In this document: positions 10,192 to 20,497 of the stretch, in pieces | Layout: every line of letters starts with the position of its first letter | How positions within the stretch are numbered: the first letter of the stretch is position 1 | DNA from: Diploptera punctata | Taxonomy: Eukaryota; Arthropoda; Insecta; Blattodea; Blaberidae | DNA: 64,000 nt | Assembly: GCA_030220185.1 (NCBI GenBank) | Contig: JASPKZ010007248.1 | Span: 558,001-622,000, forward strand | Direction: 5' to 3' | Position numbers and translations under genes: made by a program | Notes under the pieces: model-generated | Databases searched by the model: none | What the model was told of the DNA's origin: nothing | Seen by the model: the letters and a program-made list of their open reading frames with translations, nothing else

Positions 10192-11053
10192 CAGAGTATC
10201 CACAAAGTCCTGCTATCAAAACAATGTAACGTAGCTCGTAAACTATTTGAGTTAGAGACAAGAGTTTTTTTGTAACGTATTCTACATCTCTGGGAGTTTT
10301 GTTTACATTTTTGTTGCAGGTTCTGTTTTAAAAGACAATGACGACACCAAGGAAAAAGGTCCAATGTGTATGATCGTATGCTGAGTCTGACAAATCACCA
10401 GTAACTGTTCAGCGAAATTTCCGCCGGCTATATGATAGATAATATCATCCATAAATAGATGGGCAGAGAAATGTCTAGCGACTGGCAGTGTAATGGACTT
10501 GCCACAGGGTGGACGGCCAGGTGTGAGCCAAGAAACTATCGACAATGGGCACCTTGCATTTCAACTCAGACCTCAAAAATTGGTTCGTCGTGCTTCACTG
10601 GAACTGCATTTACCAAAATCAATCATACATAAAGTCCTCCATAAGCGGCTACATCTTCAGGCCTATAAAGTGCAAATTATGCAAGTGTTGCTGCCAACTG
10701 ACTTCCCTCGGCGTGCTGAAATTGCTGATTCCATTCTGAACGCAATTTACGAAGACAATGATACCAGCAGAGGGCGATGTTCTCTAATGAAGCGAATTTA
10801 TTTGTGTCTATACATGTTAACCATCATAACATTCGGATAAGGGGGTACTGATGATTTACCAGACTCAACATACCACCATACACATTGGGCCTTTTCCTGG
10901 TGCCGCCATTGTCGTTTAGATCACAATCTGCAACCAATGTAAACAAAACTTTGAGGGATGTAGAATACGTTTCAAAAAACCGCATGTCTCTATCTCAAAT
11001 AGTTTACGAGCTACGTTACATTGTTTTGGTAGCATGACTTTGTTGACACCCTA
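10192..11053 (+). mobile_element. Long-TIR Tc1/mariner relative
   Basis: The left and right ~190 bp are inverted copies (for example AACAATGTAACGTAGCTCGT and AAACTATTTGAG in both). TA flanks both ends (10190-10191 and 11054-11055). The interior encodes a damaged transposase N-terminus, so the 862 bp element is an internally deleted derivative. Repeat X continues on both sides, which gives an empty-site comparison with 16190-16260. Confidence 0.8.
10330..10845 (+). pseudogene. Tc1/mariner transposase, N-terminal half
   Basis: Across frames it reads KSPVTVQRNFRRLYD, then GSVMDLPQGGRPGVSQETID, RRASLELHLPKSIIHKVL and the FPRRAEIADSIL segment. This is a paired helix-turn-helix DNA-binding region of the IS630-Tc1-mariner type with the GRP linker. 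It stops shortly before where the first catalytic aspartate should be; a damaged form of that region may follow near 10800. The catalytic core is deleted. Confidence 0.75.
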
Positions 11054-11104
11054 TATTTCATAATATTCACCATTGCTCATCATTAAATATATCTATCCTA
11101 TAGT

Positions 11105-11401
11105 ATTCTGCCCAAGTGGGGAGGTCTTTCACTGCAATCACAGCATCTTCATGCTATGCTTTGCAGCTTTACTAGGGAATTATAGGTGTTGTAGTTTCCC
11201 GTTGCTTTCCACACCGGTGATATGATGATGATGATGATGTTGGCCGGATGATTTTCTGGGATTGTTGGACCCTAGGCTTCCTCACATTTGTCTTACAGGT
11301 GAGGAAACCCCACGAAAAAAGAAAAAAAAACACACCCAGGAGCCTGTCCCTATCGGGAATCGAACCCAGGCCTGCTGTATGACGATACCACAACGGTGGA
11401 C
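11105..11401 (-). mobile_element. tRNA-derived SINE, family 1
   Basis: Minus strand: GTCCACCGTTGTGGT start, B box GGGTTCGATTCCCG, CTCACCTGTAAGACAAATGT, a (CAT)n stretch, GGTGTGGAAAGCAACGGGAA and the GGGCAGAAT end. Nearly full length. Confidence 0.8.
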
Positions 11402-11621
11402 TTTTATTGGTTGACGTAATATATTATATTAATTTTATTAACTCTTAAATGACGAAACATTAAGTTATCGTGCCACTTGATTAAATATGTCGCAACGCAG
11501 TAAAAACATATCATAGCATAATCAATTGAGTTGGTGTTTACTTGATGAAAATCCATATTTATTAATTAAATAAAAATAAAACGTAGTTTTATTTGATTTT
11601 CATATTTATTATATAATTCAG

Positions 11622-11655
11622 TGACAGCTGTTTCGGTACACTGTACCTTCTTCAG
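11622..11655 (-). ncRNA. Hammerhead-ribozyme-like core, D1 left arm
   Basis: Minus strand: CTGAAGA, hairpin GGTAC-AGT-GTACC, GAAA, a self-complementary CAGCTG (stem III) and then TC, giving a GTC cleavage triplet. All core bases are intact. PLEs are known to carry hammerhead ribozymes. Stem I pairing is weak by eye. Confidence 0.65.
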
Positions 11656-12206
11656 ACATGTTAACAAATTATGAATTGTGTTCCAACTGATCTAAGCAAC
11701 AATACAACAATATTTATTTAAATTTTTTAATTTAACAAAGAGGATTCATTCAAATCAAGTTGAGAATTTAACAGTTTTTTACTACTTTTAAATTTATTAA
11801 TTTTTACAGCCTCCAAAAGATCTAACTTCTTACCCTTATCACAAATATGTAAAATTTCAAAATTTGGATCGAAACAATGATTAAATTGGAATAGGTGGTT
11901 AGCATATATTGAATAGGAACACATGAGAGCATATAACAGAAATTTAGAAAATTCAAAATATGCTAATCACCTATTCCAATTTAATCACTGTTTCGATCCA
12001 AATTTTGAAATTTTACATATTTGTGATAAGGGTAAGAAGTTAGATCTTTTGGAGGCTGTAGAAATTAATAAATTTAAAAGTAGTAAAAAACTGTTAAATT
12101 CTCAACTTGATTTTAATGAATCCCCTTTGTTAAATTAAAAAATTTAAATAAATATTGTATTGTTGCTTAGATCAGTTGGAACACAATTCATAATTTGTTA
12201 ACATGT

Positions 12207-12239
12207 CTAAAGAAGGTACAGTGTACCGAAACAGCTGTC
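12207..12239 (+). ncRNA. Hammerhead-ribozyme-like core, D1 right arm
   Basis: Same motif as the left arm, but the core reads CTAAAGA in place of CTGAAGA. This G to A change should impair cleavage. Stem II, GAAA and CAGCTGTC are kept. Confidence 0.55.
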
Positions 12240-12829
12240 TCTGAATTGTATAATAAATATGAAAGTCAAATAAAACTACGTTTTATTTTTATTTAATTAA
12301 TACATATCATAGCGTTTTTTTGTTTTTTTTTTGCGGGGGGGGGGACGTTTCAGCTGAAGCCCACTTTTAATTGTCGGATTTCGCTGTTGTTTGAGAATAC
12401 TTTTCTCTGTTAATACAAACAATATGTACCGAGTTTCGTTCCGAAAACCTAAAAATTGCGGAAGCTAATTTATATAAAATTTTGTCACAGTCATTTCCGG
12501 TAGGATCGATGAAGATACCTACACAAAAAATAAACTTTTCATGAGAAGAACCTTTAGCTTAATAATGATGGGTAATTCGAGAGTGAGTCGTTTAAAAAGA
12601 ACGCTTCACTACTGTGAAGTGTCAAAAAATTACTCACTTTTTGTGAACTGCCAGTTCAGAGTTCACTACTGCTACTTAAAATTTACTTTTTATTTCAAGC
12701 TCTAGATGTCTCACTCCAAATCAACTTTCGCTCATTCGTTGATTACTCTACATTTCTCCGCCCATCGACCTTGCATTTCCCCGCCTCTTTCCTACGTCAT
12801 CCATATCGTTCGTACCGCAGTGAGTGTCT

Positions 12830-13060
12830 GAGAAGAACGAACTACCTTGGAAGAACGAAGTGGTATAAAAGAACGAACTATCTTAGAAGAGGGAAGTTAC
12901 ATAGAAGAACGAACTACCTTGGAAGAACGAAGTGGTATAAAAGAACGAACTATCTTAGAAGAGTGAAGTGTTTTAGATGAAGGAAGTGGTATCAAAGAAC
13001 GAACTACCTTGGAAGAGTGAAGTGTATTAGAGGAACGAACTACCTTGACAGAGTGAACTG
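12830..13060. repeat. Subterminal tandem repeat GAAGAACGAACTAYCTT
   Basis: At least seven units of GAACGAACTA(C/T)CTT(G/A)GAAGA spaced 30-60 bp apart. Subterminal repeats of this sort are typical transposase-binding regions of hAT elements. Confidence 0.7.
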
Positions 13061-13209
13061 GCTTTAAACCTTCAGTTGTACTTCAAACTCTCAACATTCG
13101 ATACGCTCCTTCATTCAGTACATGTACATTACGGTACCTTCCCGCTCTTGCTTACATCATCACTCATACGCAGCATTACTCAGGGATTACTCCTTTTGAT
13201 CTACGGCAT

Positions 13210-14130
13210 TACTATCATCATCATCATCATAGTACATTCACGAATTTAGGCCATTTGTTGCCCTGTTTCGGCCTCAAGAGAAACACCATCCAGAAGTCTT
13301 TTGAGTGGACGTCCTGGTCTTCTTCTTCCTGCAGGTTGATATCTTAACATTTGTTTGGGTATTCTGTGATCTTCCATTCGATGAACATGTTGCATCCATC
13401 TTGACTTATAATCAGAAATTTTGTTTTCTAATGATTCCATGTGTAATTCTTCTAAGATGTCTTCATTTTTTTTGTGATCTAGTAGTGTGTATCCTGCAGT
13501 CCTCCGAAGATATCTCATTTCAGCAGATCTAAGTCTCTGTATATCCTTCTGTTTCAACGTCCATACTTCGCTACCATACAAAAGAGTTGGAAGAGCCAGT
13601 GTTTTATACACTTTCAGTCTTGAATGCTTTTGGATTAACTGTGGCTTGAAGATAGAATTTATTAACCCTAAAATTCTTAAAAATTTAGATATTTTTGCAT
13701 TTACATCCTTTTCTTCTTCATATGAGATATTGCATCCTAGATATGTAAAATTATTCACCTGCTCCAAAATTTTATTGTCCAGTACAATTTTACTTCTGAC
13801 AGGATCGACACCTTGAAATGCCTTTTTGTCTTTTCTGTAGATATCTTTAATCCATATTCTTCTGTAATTTTGTTAAGTTCATACAGACCTTTCTGTAGAT
13901 TATCTTCGGAATTTGCTATTATTATTTGGTCATCTGCAAACAATAGGGTGTTTAATTTTCTATTTTGTGATATTCTTATTCCAAATTTATATTTGTTCCA
14001 GCAACATATTACTTCATTGATATAAATTGCAAAAAGTGTTGGGGATAGGAGGCAGCCTTGTCTCACACCACGATTTATAATTCCTTCTTCATTTTCATTG
14101 TATAAATATTGAATTATTTCAATTATAAAC
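13210..14130 (-). pseudogene. LINE-E ORF2, RT to C-terminus (5'-truncated)
   Basis: Minus strand, 5' to 3': MRQGCLLSPTLFAIYINE (RT motif), LLFADDQIII (catalytic FADD), then a frame change near 13760, TYLGCNISYEEEKDVN, LLYGSEVWTLKQKD and GRRRPGRPLKRLL. The 3' tail is (GAT)n at 13214. It is truncated 5' of the RT palm and lies inside the hAT insertion. Copies lie at 9515 and 59247. Confidence 0.88.
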
Positions 14131-14164
14131 TTATTTAGGATTTAACAATTAGTAAAAATCTTAC

Positions 14165-14329
14165 CTTGGTAAACATTTAGGGCGAATATGCCGTGCACGT
14201 TTAAAAGCATCCCGCCCCCTGAATGAAACTGTGTTTAGAACGAAAGTTACACTTTGCTTTACCATCACCTAAATCGGCGAAGAAACCCCAAATTTCACTA
14301 CTTTTTCTTGATCGCGAATTAGAAGCCAT
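14165..14329 (-). pseudogene. hAT transposase BED-finger exon
   Basis: ATG at 14329 opens MASNSRSRKSSEIWGFF, then DLGDGKAKCNF, the start of a BED-type zinc finger of hAT transposases. The second Cys is Arg (KCNFRSK). A one-base shift is needed to reach KRARHIRPKC, the His/Cys side. The exon ends at a good donor, CCAAG|GTAAGA. So this hAT family had an intron after its BED exon; the catalytic domain is not seen here. Confidence 0.6.
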
Positions 14330-14330
14330 T

Positions 14331-15529
14331 CTGTAAAAGTGCACACACAAGGCTAAATTTTGTTGGCCTACCCAGTATTCACCCTCCTTATATTTTTAGT
14401 TTAGGGGTTGTAAAGATTAAGATCAAGTAATTGCCAGTTGTACGATTTTGCATATTTCTTTCTTTTTAAAGAACTATTATGCAAATAATATTAGTAAATA
14501 ATACATATATAAATAAAATAAAATATATCTTCCTTAAAAGTTTTAAAATACTCCACACCATTCCTTTTCTTTTCTTTTTTTTTTTTTTTTTTCAAATTAT
14601 AGAGTTACGATTTTGTTTTTTTATTAACATTTACAACTTGAAATAAAATATCTAAACAATGAAAATCTGTGTATAAATACAATTATGCAAATAATACAGT
14701 TATAACAGAAATAAAAAGGAGGTATAAATAATTATAAAATAAACAAAAGTATGGTAGCAGTCATATTAGAATTTTTCATACTCAAATAAATCAAAATATA
14801 ATTTACAGAACTATTTACGTTTATTTTTAAAATTCACAACTACCATGTGGTTGGTTAACGTCAAGTCACCCCATGCTCGTGCCTTCGTGTTTCCCCCTCC
14901 ATCCCATATTGTTTTTTTTATGCAAGTGAACGAACTATTTCTCGAAATGAACTAGTTGGGCACAACGCTAATGTCCAGCCTTAGAAAACGCTCTTTATTA
15001 ACCATCAGAAGTTTTTTTTTTTCTGCAGACAGGTGCCAAGGCGGCTTTTACTTACAAATAGTGATTGAAACCAAATGGACAAACAAATAACAAAACGAAC
15101 CTTATTGTCATTAACTCTTAAGTTCATTGTTAAAAGCTGTTGTATTTCACGTGCTGATATGTACTTCGATAAATGCCTCCATCGCCACGATCGGTATATT
15201 ATTGTTCTTGTTATTTCTTCATGAAAATTGATCCGTCTACGGAAATATCTTATTTTTAGAAGGAAAATTGTTAATGCTACGGCTGAATATCAATCTAAAT
15301 TCCAAGTCCTTTTAAAATGCGCAAAACAGGAAAAAATTACTAAGTTCTTTAAGCCCTTCCCTAAAACTGGCAATTGTTCAAAATCTCTCAATAAATTAAT
15401 TTTATTTTTTATCATTTTATTGTATTTTGGAACCTTGGAACATATCCCCTATATACCCATACAAATTATCATTCCATATTTACTGAACATATCCCCCGCG
15501 AATAAGGAGCTTTTATTGTGCTCACTCTC
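14331..15529. other. hAT interior, AT-rich, no clear gene
   Basis: The frame at 15228-15542 (KQEKITKFFKPFPKTG) is not convincing. 14395-14830 and 15530-15830 are related copies (GTATGGTAGCAGTC, GGTTAACGTCAAGTCAC), so a duplication or a second nested hAT copy is likely. Confidence 0.5.
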
Positions 15530-16039
15530 TCTATATTTTTAGTATACGGATTGTAAAGATTAAACATCAAGTAATTGTCAATAGTACGATTTTGTATCTT
15601 TGTATTTAAAGAAATATTATGCATATAATACAGTTATAACAAAAAAAAGTTATAAATAATTATAAAATAAACAAAAATATGGTAGCAGTCTTGTTAGAAT
15701 TGTTCATATTCAAATAAATTTGAACAGAATTTACATTAATTTGGTTGGTATTATTTATATTTATCTTTAAATAAAATTTTACAGCTACCATAGGTTAACG
15801 TCAAGTCACTCTTCCTGGAGAATCCGTGCTGGTTTCGAATGGACATAGCTATGCTATCTGTTGATGATACGGTAACCTTTTTTCAATATGCAGAAAAGAA
15901 AGGTTTTTTTTTTTTTTGCTTGGCGAATGAATGAAGAAGGTAAATTTTAGTGAACGAACTAGTTCAATTGAATGGTTCACAAAAGTGAGTGCGCGTGAAC
16001 GAACTACTTTTCCAAATGCACTGGTTGGGCACAACGCTA

Positions 16040-16290
16040 AGCTTAATTCCTTCGGAATCCGCTAAAAGTTAATTTTACGCTTAAGGGTCAGTTTCACCAA
16101 CAGAGGTAACTATATTACGCCAGTTTTCCCCGTGTATAATGCCTAGCTTAAACTGGCGTAACCTCTGTTGGTGAAACCGACCCTAAATCATCAATACAAA
16201 TACTGGGTTGGAATTTCATTACCGGGGTGCATTTCATCTTAGCCACCATTACATATCATTAAATATAAATAAAATAAAAACAAAAATATG
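16040..16290. repeat. Repeat X fragment
   Basis: AGCTTAATTCCTTCGGAATC and GGTTGGAATTTCATTACC match 10105-10190. Interrupted by the MITE at 16085-16183. Confidence 0.6.
16085..16183. mobile_element. PIF/Harbinger-type MITE, 99 bp
   Basis: TIRs GGGTCAGTTTCACCAACAGA and, inverted, GGGTCGGTTTCACCAACAGA, with the match running on to GGTTAC. TAA stands on both sides (16082-16084 and 16184-16186). A 3 bp TWA duplication is typical of PIF/Harbinger. The empty site in repeat X at 10135-10145 supports the boundaries. Confidence 0.85.
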
Positions 16291-16429
16291 TTATATAACC
16301 TAAATGTTAAAAGCGTATTTAAAAAAATAAAAATATTAATTTCCCTACAGGCATCGGATCTATTTGCTTCCGTCGTGGGGCAAAAATTAAAATATTTTCA
16401 TCGGAACAAAAATGAATTGTTGTTCTGCA

Positions 16430-17040
16430 TTTAATTTTGGAGTCTGGAGAAACAATAAAATCTTGTAGTGACATAACATATTTAGGAATTAAAATAAATA
16501 AAAATGGAAGTTATGAAGAGGAAATCAAAAATAGAAATAAAAAAGGAAAATTTGCAATTGCTTTCCTCAATGGAATATTGTGGGATAAAAATATAATTAA
16601 TGAAAATCAAATTAGTACATATCATACAATTGTTAAAAGCATCATTACTTATGGAGCAAAACTTTGTTCATTATCAATAAAAACAAGCAAGTATCTTTTG
16701 GGAACTGAAATGCATTTTATACGGACAGCAAGAATTTCAAGAAGAGACAAAATTAGAAACTCACTTATATGGAAGAAAATGAGGATTGAAAACACTATTT
16801 TAGATTATATTAAAACTCTGCAATTAAGATGGTACGTGCATGTCCAGCGAATGGAAGAGGATCGGCTACCAAAATGTGTTTTAGAATGGAAACCTGAGGG
16901 AAGACCTAAAATCTCCTGGAGCCAGGAAAATATTTATACATGAAGGAGAAACATCTACAACCAGGAGATTGGATGGACCGACAAAAATTGGCTATTAGGA
17001 ATCGGACGATGTCAAAGACATTAATCAACCGATGATCTAT
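16430..17040 (+). pseudogene. LINE-G ORF2 C-terminal part
   Basis: A 168-codon frame (16437-16943) with ITYLGIKINKNGSYEEEI, IITYGAKLCSL (degraded LLYGSExW), LQLRWYVHVQRMEEDRLP and the last GRP block. A frame change near 16930 leads to the DWMDRQKLAI-type ending. 5'-truncated after the RT core. Confidence 0.8.
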
Positions 17041-17149
17041 CAGTAACTCGAGGCTAAACTGGTGATTTCATCCTGTTTTATGTCGTTAACTTCATCGTGA
17101 ATACCTTGAAGGCAGCACCATAACATGTTATTTCCCATTGTTCAATGTC

Positions 17150-17605
17150 TATTACCATACTAACTCATTGGCTCTATCGAACCCGTAGCTTCATGGCCGC
17201 GCGGACGTAAGCTCTCCATACATCCCTATCCTGAGCTCAATGTTTTCCAATCATCCCTTCTATAATTACTTCCCTCAAAACATGGTCAATATTATTGTCC
17301 CACCTCATTCTTGGTCTACCAACTGGGCGCTTTCCTTCTGGTTTTCCTACAAGAAGCTTCCATGTACCTCTTTCATTCCCCATTCGTGGCACATATCCTG
17401 TCCATCGGAGTCTACGAGACTTAACTGTTCGTCTTATATCTGACTTCCTATATATACCTAGTAGCTAAATATTATATAGTTTTCTCCATACACCTGTCCA
17501 TCTCTTTTTGGCTCAAAAATCTTCCTGGGAACTTTATTCTCAAATACTCGTAATCTGCTATTACAATACTAGGTTTCCATAATTATACTCTTATCTTACA
17601 AATTC
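17150..17605 (-). pseudogene. LINE-C, 3' end
   Basis: Minus-strand copy of the LINE-C end: the CCCAGTTGGTAGACCAAGAA block, CATGGAAGCTTCTTGTAGG, and the 3' end AACCTACGGGTTCGATAGAG-type sequence complemented at 17170-17195. Several stops. Confidence 0.8.
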
Positions 17606-17999
17606 ATAAACAGACTTGATGTGAAAACAGGTCAAAAGGCCTAATTTCATGAAGTTAGAAGAAGAAGGTTGAGGAAGATGAAATCAGAAGAAAAATGGAA
17701 CAGAGTAATGGCGACAATGTTAGCTAATTCCGAAAAAAATTACTTATGTATTAGATTTAAATGGATGGATGATGTAAGAAGCGGTATGAGGTCTGGAAGA
17801 ATTGGAAGATAGAGAAGAGTGGAGAAAGAAGATACAATTTTGAAAAGCTTTGGGCATAGGTAGTTGTTTTATTACATTGTAAAATTGTTCATAAATAAAT
17901 TAAGTTTGTACCGATGAAAACATTTTTGAAAAATGTTTACAAATCATTATCGATCCCCGTTACCACGACATAAATAAATATTTAAGAGTATTTGAGGAT
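17606..17999. other. No recognised gene
   Basis: Contains short LINE-end-like coding blocks (AGGAAGATGAAATCAGAAG) but nothing that can be assigned. Confidence 0.4.
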
Positions 18000-18480
18000 G
18001 AAGCTCTTGAACAAACAGAGATGAACAGACGGGTGAATGGAGAAAACTGTAAAAGTGACCTACATGATCTTTATGCGAAGTCGTATGTAATAAGAACTGA
18101 TAGACTGCAATGGGCACGGCATGTGACACGGACGGGTAATGAAAGAGAGGCATCATGTTGGACAGAGGATCCCAACCTTTTTAGATTCGCGAACCCCTTC
18201 CACAACGATTTGAATTGGGTGAACCACTGACTCATAAATATACAATAGATATACATAAAATTTAATTCCAAGCAAATAATAATAAAAAATAAATAATAAT
18301 ATTATTATTATGAAAATGACGCACAAGTGAAGGAAACAATAATAGGCCTAACCTTGAAACCCGCCATTAAAGAAAAGTTTTGGCGAACCCCTTGAAATAT
18401 TTTGCGTTCGCGAACCACAGGTTGGGAAATGATATAGGAAAACCAGAAGGAAAGTTCCCAGTAAAGATATGGGGAAATTA
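18000..18480 (+). pseudogene. LINE-C fragment split by a MITE
   Basis: 18000-18167 has GATGAACAGACGGGTGAATG, GACTGCAATGGGCACGGCAT; the sequence resumes at 18429 with TATAGGAAAACCAGAAGGAA, the expected next LINE-C block. Inactive. Confidence 0.75.
18168..18428. mobile_element. hAT-type MITE
   Basis: Left end CAGAGGATCCCAACCTTTTT with TTCGCGAACC; right end inverted TTCCCAACCTGTGGTTCGCG. This 'CCCAACC...TTCGCGAACCCC' end style is known from hAT MITEs. The 8 bp flanks (ATGTTGGA/ATGATATA) are only partly alike. Confidence 0.65.
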
Positions 18481-18489
18481 ACATTTTCC

Positions 18490-19139
18490 TGATTAGAGAG
18501 AGGGCAGATGTAAACATATTTTGAAATAACTTTAAGATTAATCACTTTGATAATTTACCAATTTCGTCAGTTCTCGATACTTTGGTATGTAGCTATCAAA
18601 ATTTAATCAAAGTGTAACTTACAATCTACGGTAAACAAAAATGACAAATATAAATCTGGTGCGAGTTACTTATGTTAGTCACTCTTTTCTTTAGTTAAAT
18701 ATCAGCACATTTCCAACCGACCAATGTAGTAAATTATCATCAATTCCTAATGCTTTACTTTCCAATAATTATTAAAAAATATAGTTATTTATAAAAGTTC
18801 CAGTAATTTTTTGTAAAATTCCCAACAGAAATCAGTACATTATTTGAACGTTGACTTCTACGTACGTCATATGTTACTACATAAATACAACAAATGTGAT
18901 ATTCTCATGGCTGTAATACTGTGATTTTATTAAAAATATACAATATTATAAAATAAATCCCGGTATGCGAAGCATCACAAACCAATTGGTATGTTTAATT
19001 GTAAGTGTGAGATTGTAAACGGTAGCCTATACCAATCGCTCAGAGTACAACAATAAAAATGTAACCATGAGTAATTACATATATCAACTGTTATTTCCAA
19101 AGCCTGCTATAAATCGAATAGTACACATTATAGAACTTA
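18490..19139. other. No recognised gene
   Basis: AT-rich, no family-like coding frame or terminal repeat found. Confidence 0.5.
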
Positions 19140-19140
19140 C

Positions 19141-19364
19141 CTTTGTAAACAATTTCCCCCGCTACACGAAGACGAACACAAAAACAACACAAAGAATGAA
19201 GACGTGCACACACTTTGCCACACACACAGACTATGCTTGATATCCTTGTGCTTGACTATAATGCCAACTTCCCCCACCACCTTCACCTGTACTAGTCTTC
19301 CTGCAGATATGCAACCTTCATAACAAATACCTGGCGTGACTGCGAACACAAAACTTCCCTTCAA
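19141..19364 (-). other. Possible first exon with splice donor
   Basis: A 75-codon frame from ATG 19364 runs straight into a consensus donor (ACAAAG|GTAAGT, intron starting at 19140). The stretch 19140-19600 is less AT-rich than its surroundings and is free of recognisable transposon sequence. The peptide (MKGSFVFAVTPGICYEG) matches nothing I know and no acceptor exon is visible. It may be the start of a host gene, a 5' UTR, or chance. Confidence 0.22.
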
Positions 19365-19663
19365 ACAATTGCTTTCGTTTTACATTCTACGATAAAAGCA
19401 CATCATACTCCGCAGGTTTGAAACAAAAAATGACCGGGTTAGAGAAAGTGAAAGTGTCAGGTGGTTGTTCTATCATTCGAACAAAATACATTTCACGCTG
19501 AGGTCAAGGAACACGTCTTTCCTGGCCACGGCGACGCCAATCACGTGAGCGTCTTCATAACTCACTGAAATAACGAATACCGGTTGGACCCATGAAAGGA
19601 AATTTGAAACATATTTACAAATATTCACAGAGCACGACCGTGATGTATACAAACACACTTACT

Positions 19664-19664
<1 letters not shown>

Positions 19665-19700
<36 letters not shown>
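19665..19700. repeat. (CA)n(TA)n microsatellite
   Basis: About 12 CA units then about 6 TA units; another (TA)n tract of about 19 units is at 19821-19858. Confidence 0.9.
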
Positions 19701-19702
19701 TC

Positions 19703-19758
19703 GCCTGGTGGTGTAATGGATAACACGCTGGGGTTCCGGGTTCGAATCCCGTCCAGGC
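19703..19758 (+). mobile_element. tRNA-like relic lacking the anticodon arm
   Basis: GCCTGGT pairs with the terminal TCCAGGC (acceptor stem). GGTGTAATGGATAACACGC is a D arm and CGGGTTCGAATCCCG a perfect T arm with B box. Only 9 bases remain where the anticodon arm and variable loop should be, so it cannot be a functional tRNA. Probably a SINE head. Confidence 0.6.
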
Positions 19759-19817
19759 ATTTATTTTTCTTATCATGTCATATTAAGCTTGCATTGCTCA
19801 AGGTAAAAAAAAATTAT

Positions 19818-19859
<42 letters not shown>

Positions 19860-19862
<3 letters not shown>

Positions 19863-20497
19863 CTGTACGCGTGTTTATCACTGAACTCCTCCTAAACGGC
19901 TGGACCGATTTTAGTGATTTTTTTTGTGTCTAATTGGATCCCTCGATGGTTTAGATTCACAATTGGACCCTCTAAAACCATTAGGTGTAGGAGTTCAGCT
20001 AAAGTGAAAAATTAAAAATCGCTCTAGCAGTCACAATTTTTTATGTTTCACAACGAAACTCAGTATATCTTATTAAAATAAATCAATGTAAGTATTGGCA
20101 AAAATGAGCGAAATCCGACAATTAGAAGTGGAGGTTTACTTGAAATCCGAAATTAAAAACTGCCTAAACGACTGGACCGATTTTGATTAAATTGTTTGTG
20201 TGCGCTTGAGTGGGTCCCTGGATGATTTAGATTTACAATTGGACTCAGTAGGTGGAACTGCGATCGGGTTATAAGATTTTTTGTCAGATGTGTAGTCATC
20301 TGCATTATCAACATATTATACGCACGACAACGATGTGACGTCATCATACACGCTTCTTGAGCCACAATAGATAGCAATGAGGATTTTTCTTGCGAACTTA
20401 TTAATTAGTGAATTTTATGGTCAAAAAGTAACTTATATTTTTGTCATCCGGCCATGATACGAGATTGTACGTTCGGGCAAGACAACGTCTGCCGGGT
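19860..20497. repeat. Repeat Y (internally repeated, Helitron-like end)
   Basis: Two internal units, each with a GGACCGATTTT block followed by GGTTTAGATTCACAATTGGA-type sequence and then AAAATCGCTCTAGC. It ends GACAACGTCTGCCGGGTCAG where the pogo element starts. A longer copy is at 28450-29150. Confidence 0.5.

Larger units (their letters stand above)
11518..12301. mobile_element. Penelope-like element, head-to-head dimer (D1)
   Basis: A large palindrome (11560-12302) with arms of about 345 bp around a ~45 bp unpaired centre. Each arm encodes, reading outward, the C-terminal end of a PLE protein (YANHLFQFNHCFDPN, GKKLDLLEAVEINKFK), the region after the GIY-YIG core. Each then carries a hammerhead-like core and a 3' end at the outer edge. 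The 12 bp ACATATCATAGC occurs at 11506-11517 and 12302-12313 and is the probable TSD of the pair. RT and most of the nuclease are missing, so both halves are 5'-truncated. Confidence 0.8.
11440..12555. repeat. Repeat X, split by a PLE dimer
   Basis: 11440-11517 and 12302-12555 rejoin into the order seen in the other repeat X copies (compare 9835-10110). The interruption is the palindromic insertion at 11518-12301. Confidence 0.7.
12564..16039. mobile_element. hAT-type insertion (composite, nonautonomous)
   Basis: The 8 bp AGCTTAAT precedes (12556-12563) and follows (16040-16047) this block, the TSD length of hAT elements. The left end reads AATGATGGGTAATTCG and the right end GGTTGGGCACAACGCTA, with subterminal GTGAACGAACTA repeats on both sides. 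Inside are a tandem repeat, a LINE-E copy, a BED-type exon and two similar right-end segments (14395-14982 and 15530-16039). The host sequence is repeat X. Confidence 0.65.

Noticed and set aside
11172..11393. Minus-strand frame with a poly-Ser stretch
   Set aside because: Reading of SINE-1 and its (CAT)n stretch.
15228..15542. 104-codon frame inside the hAT block as a gene
   Set aside because: AT-biased composition (many Leu, Ile, Phe, Lys), no recognisable domain, and opposite in strand to the BED exon.
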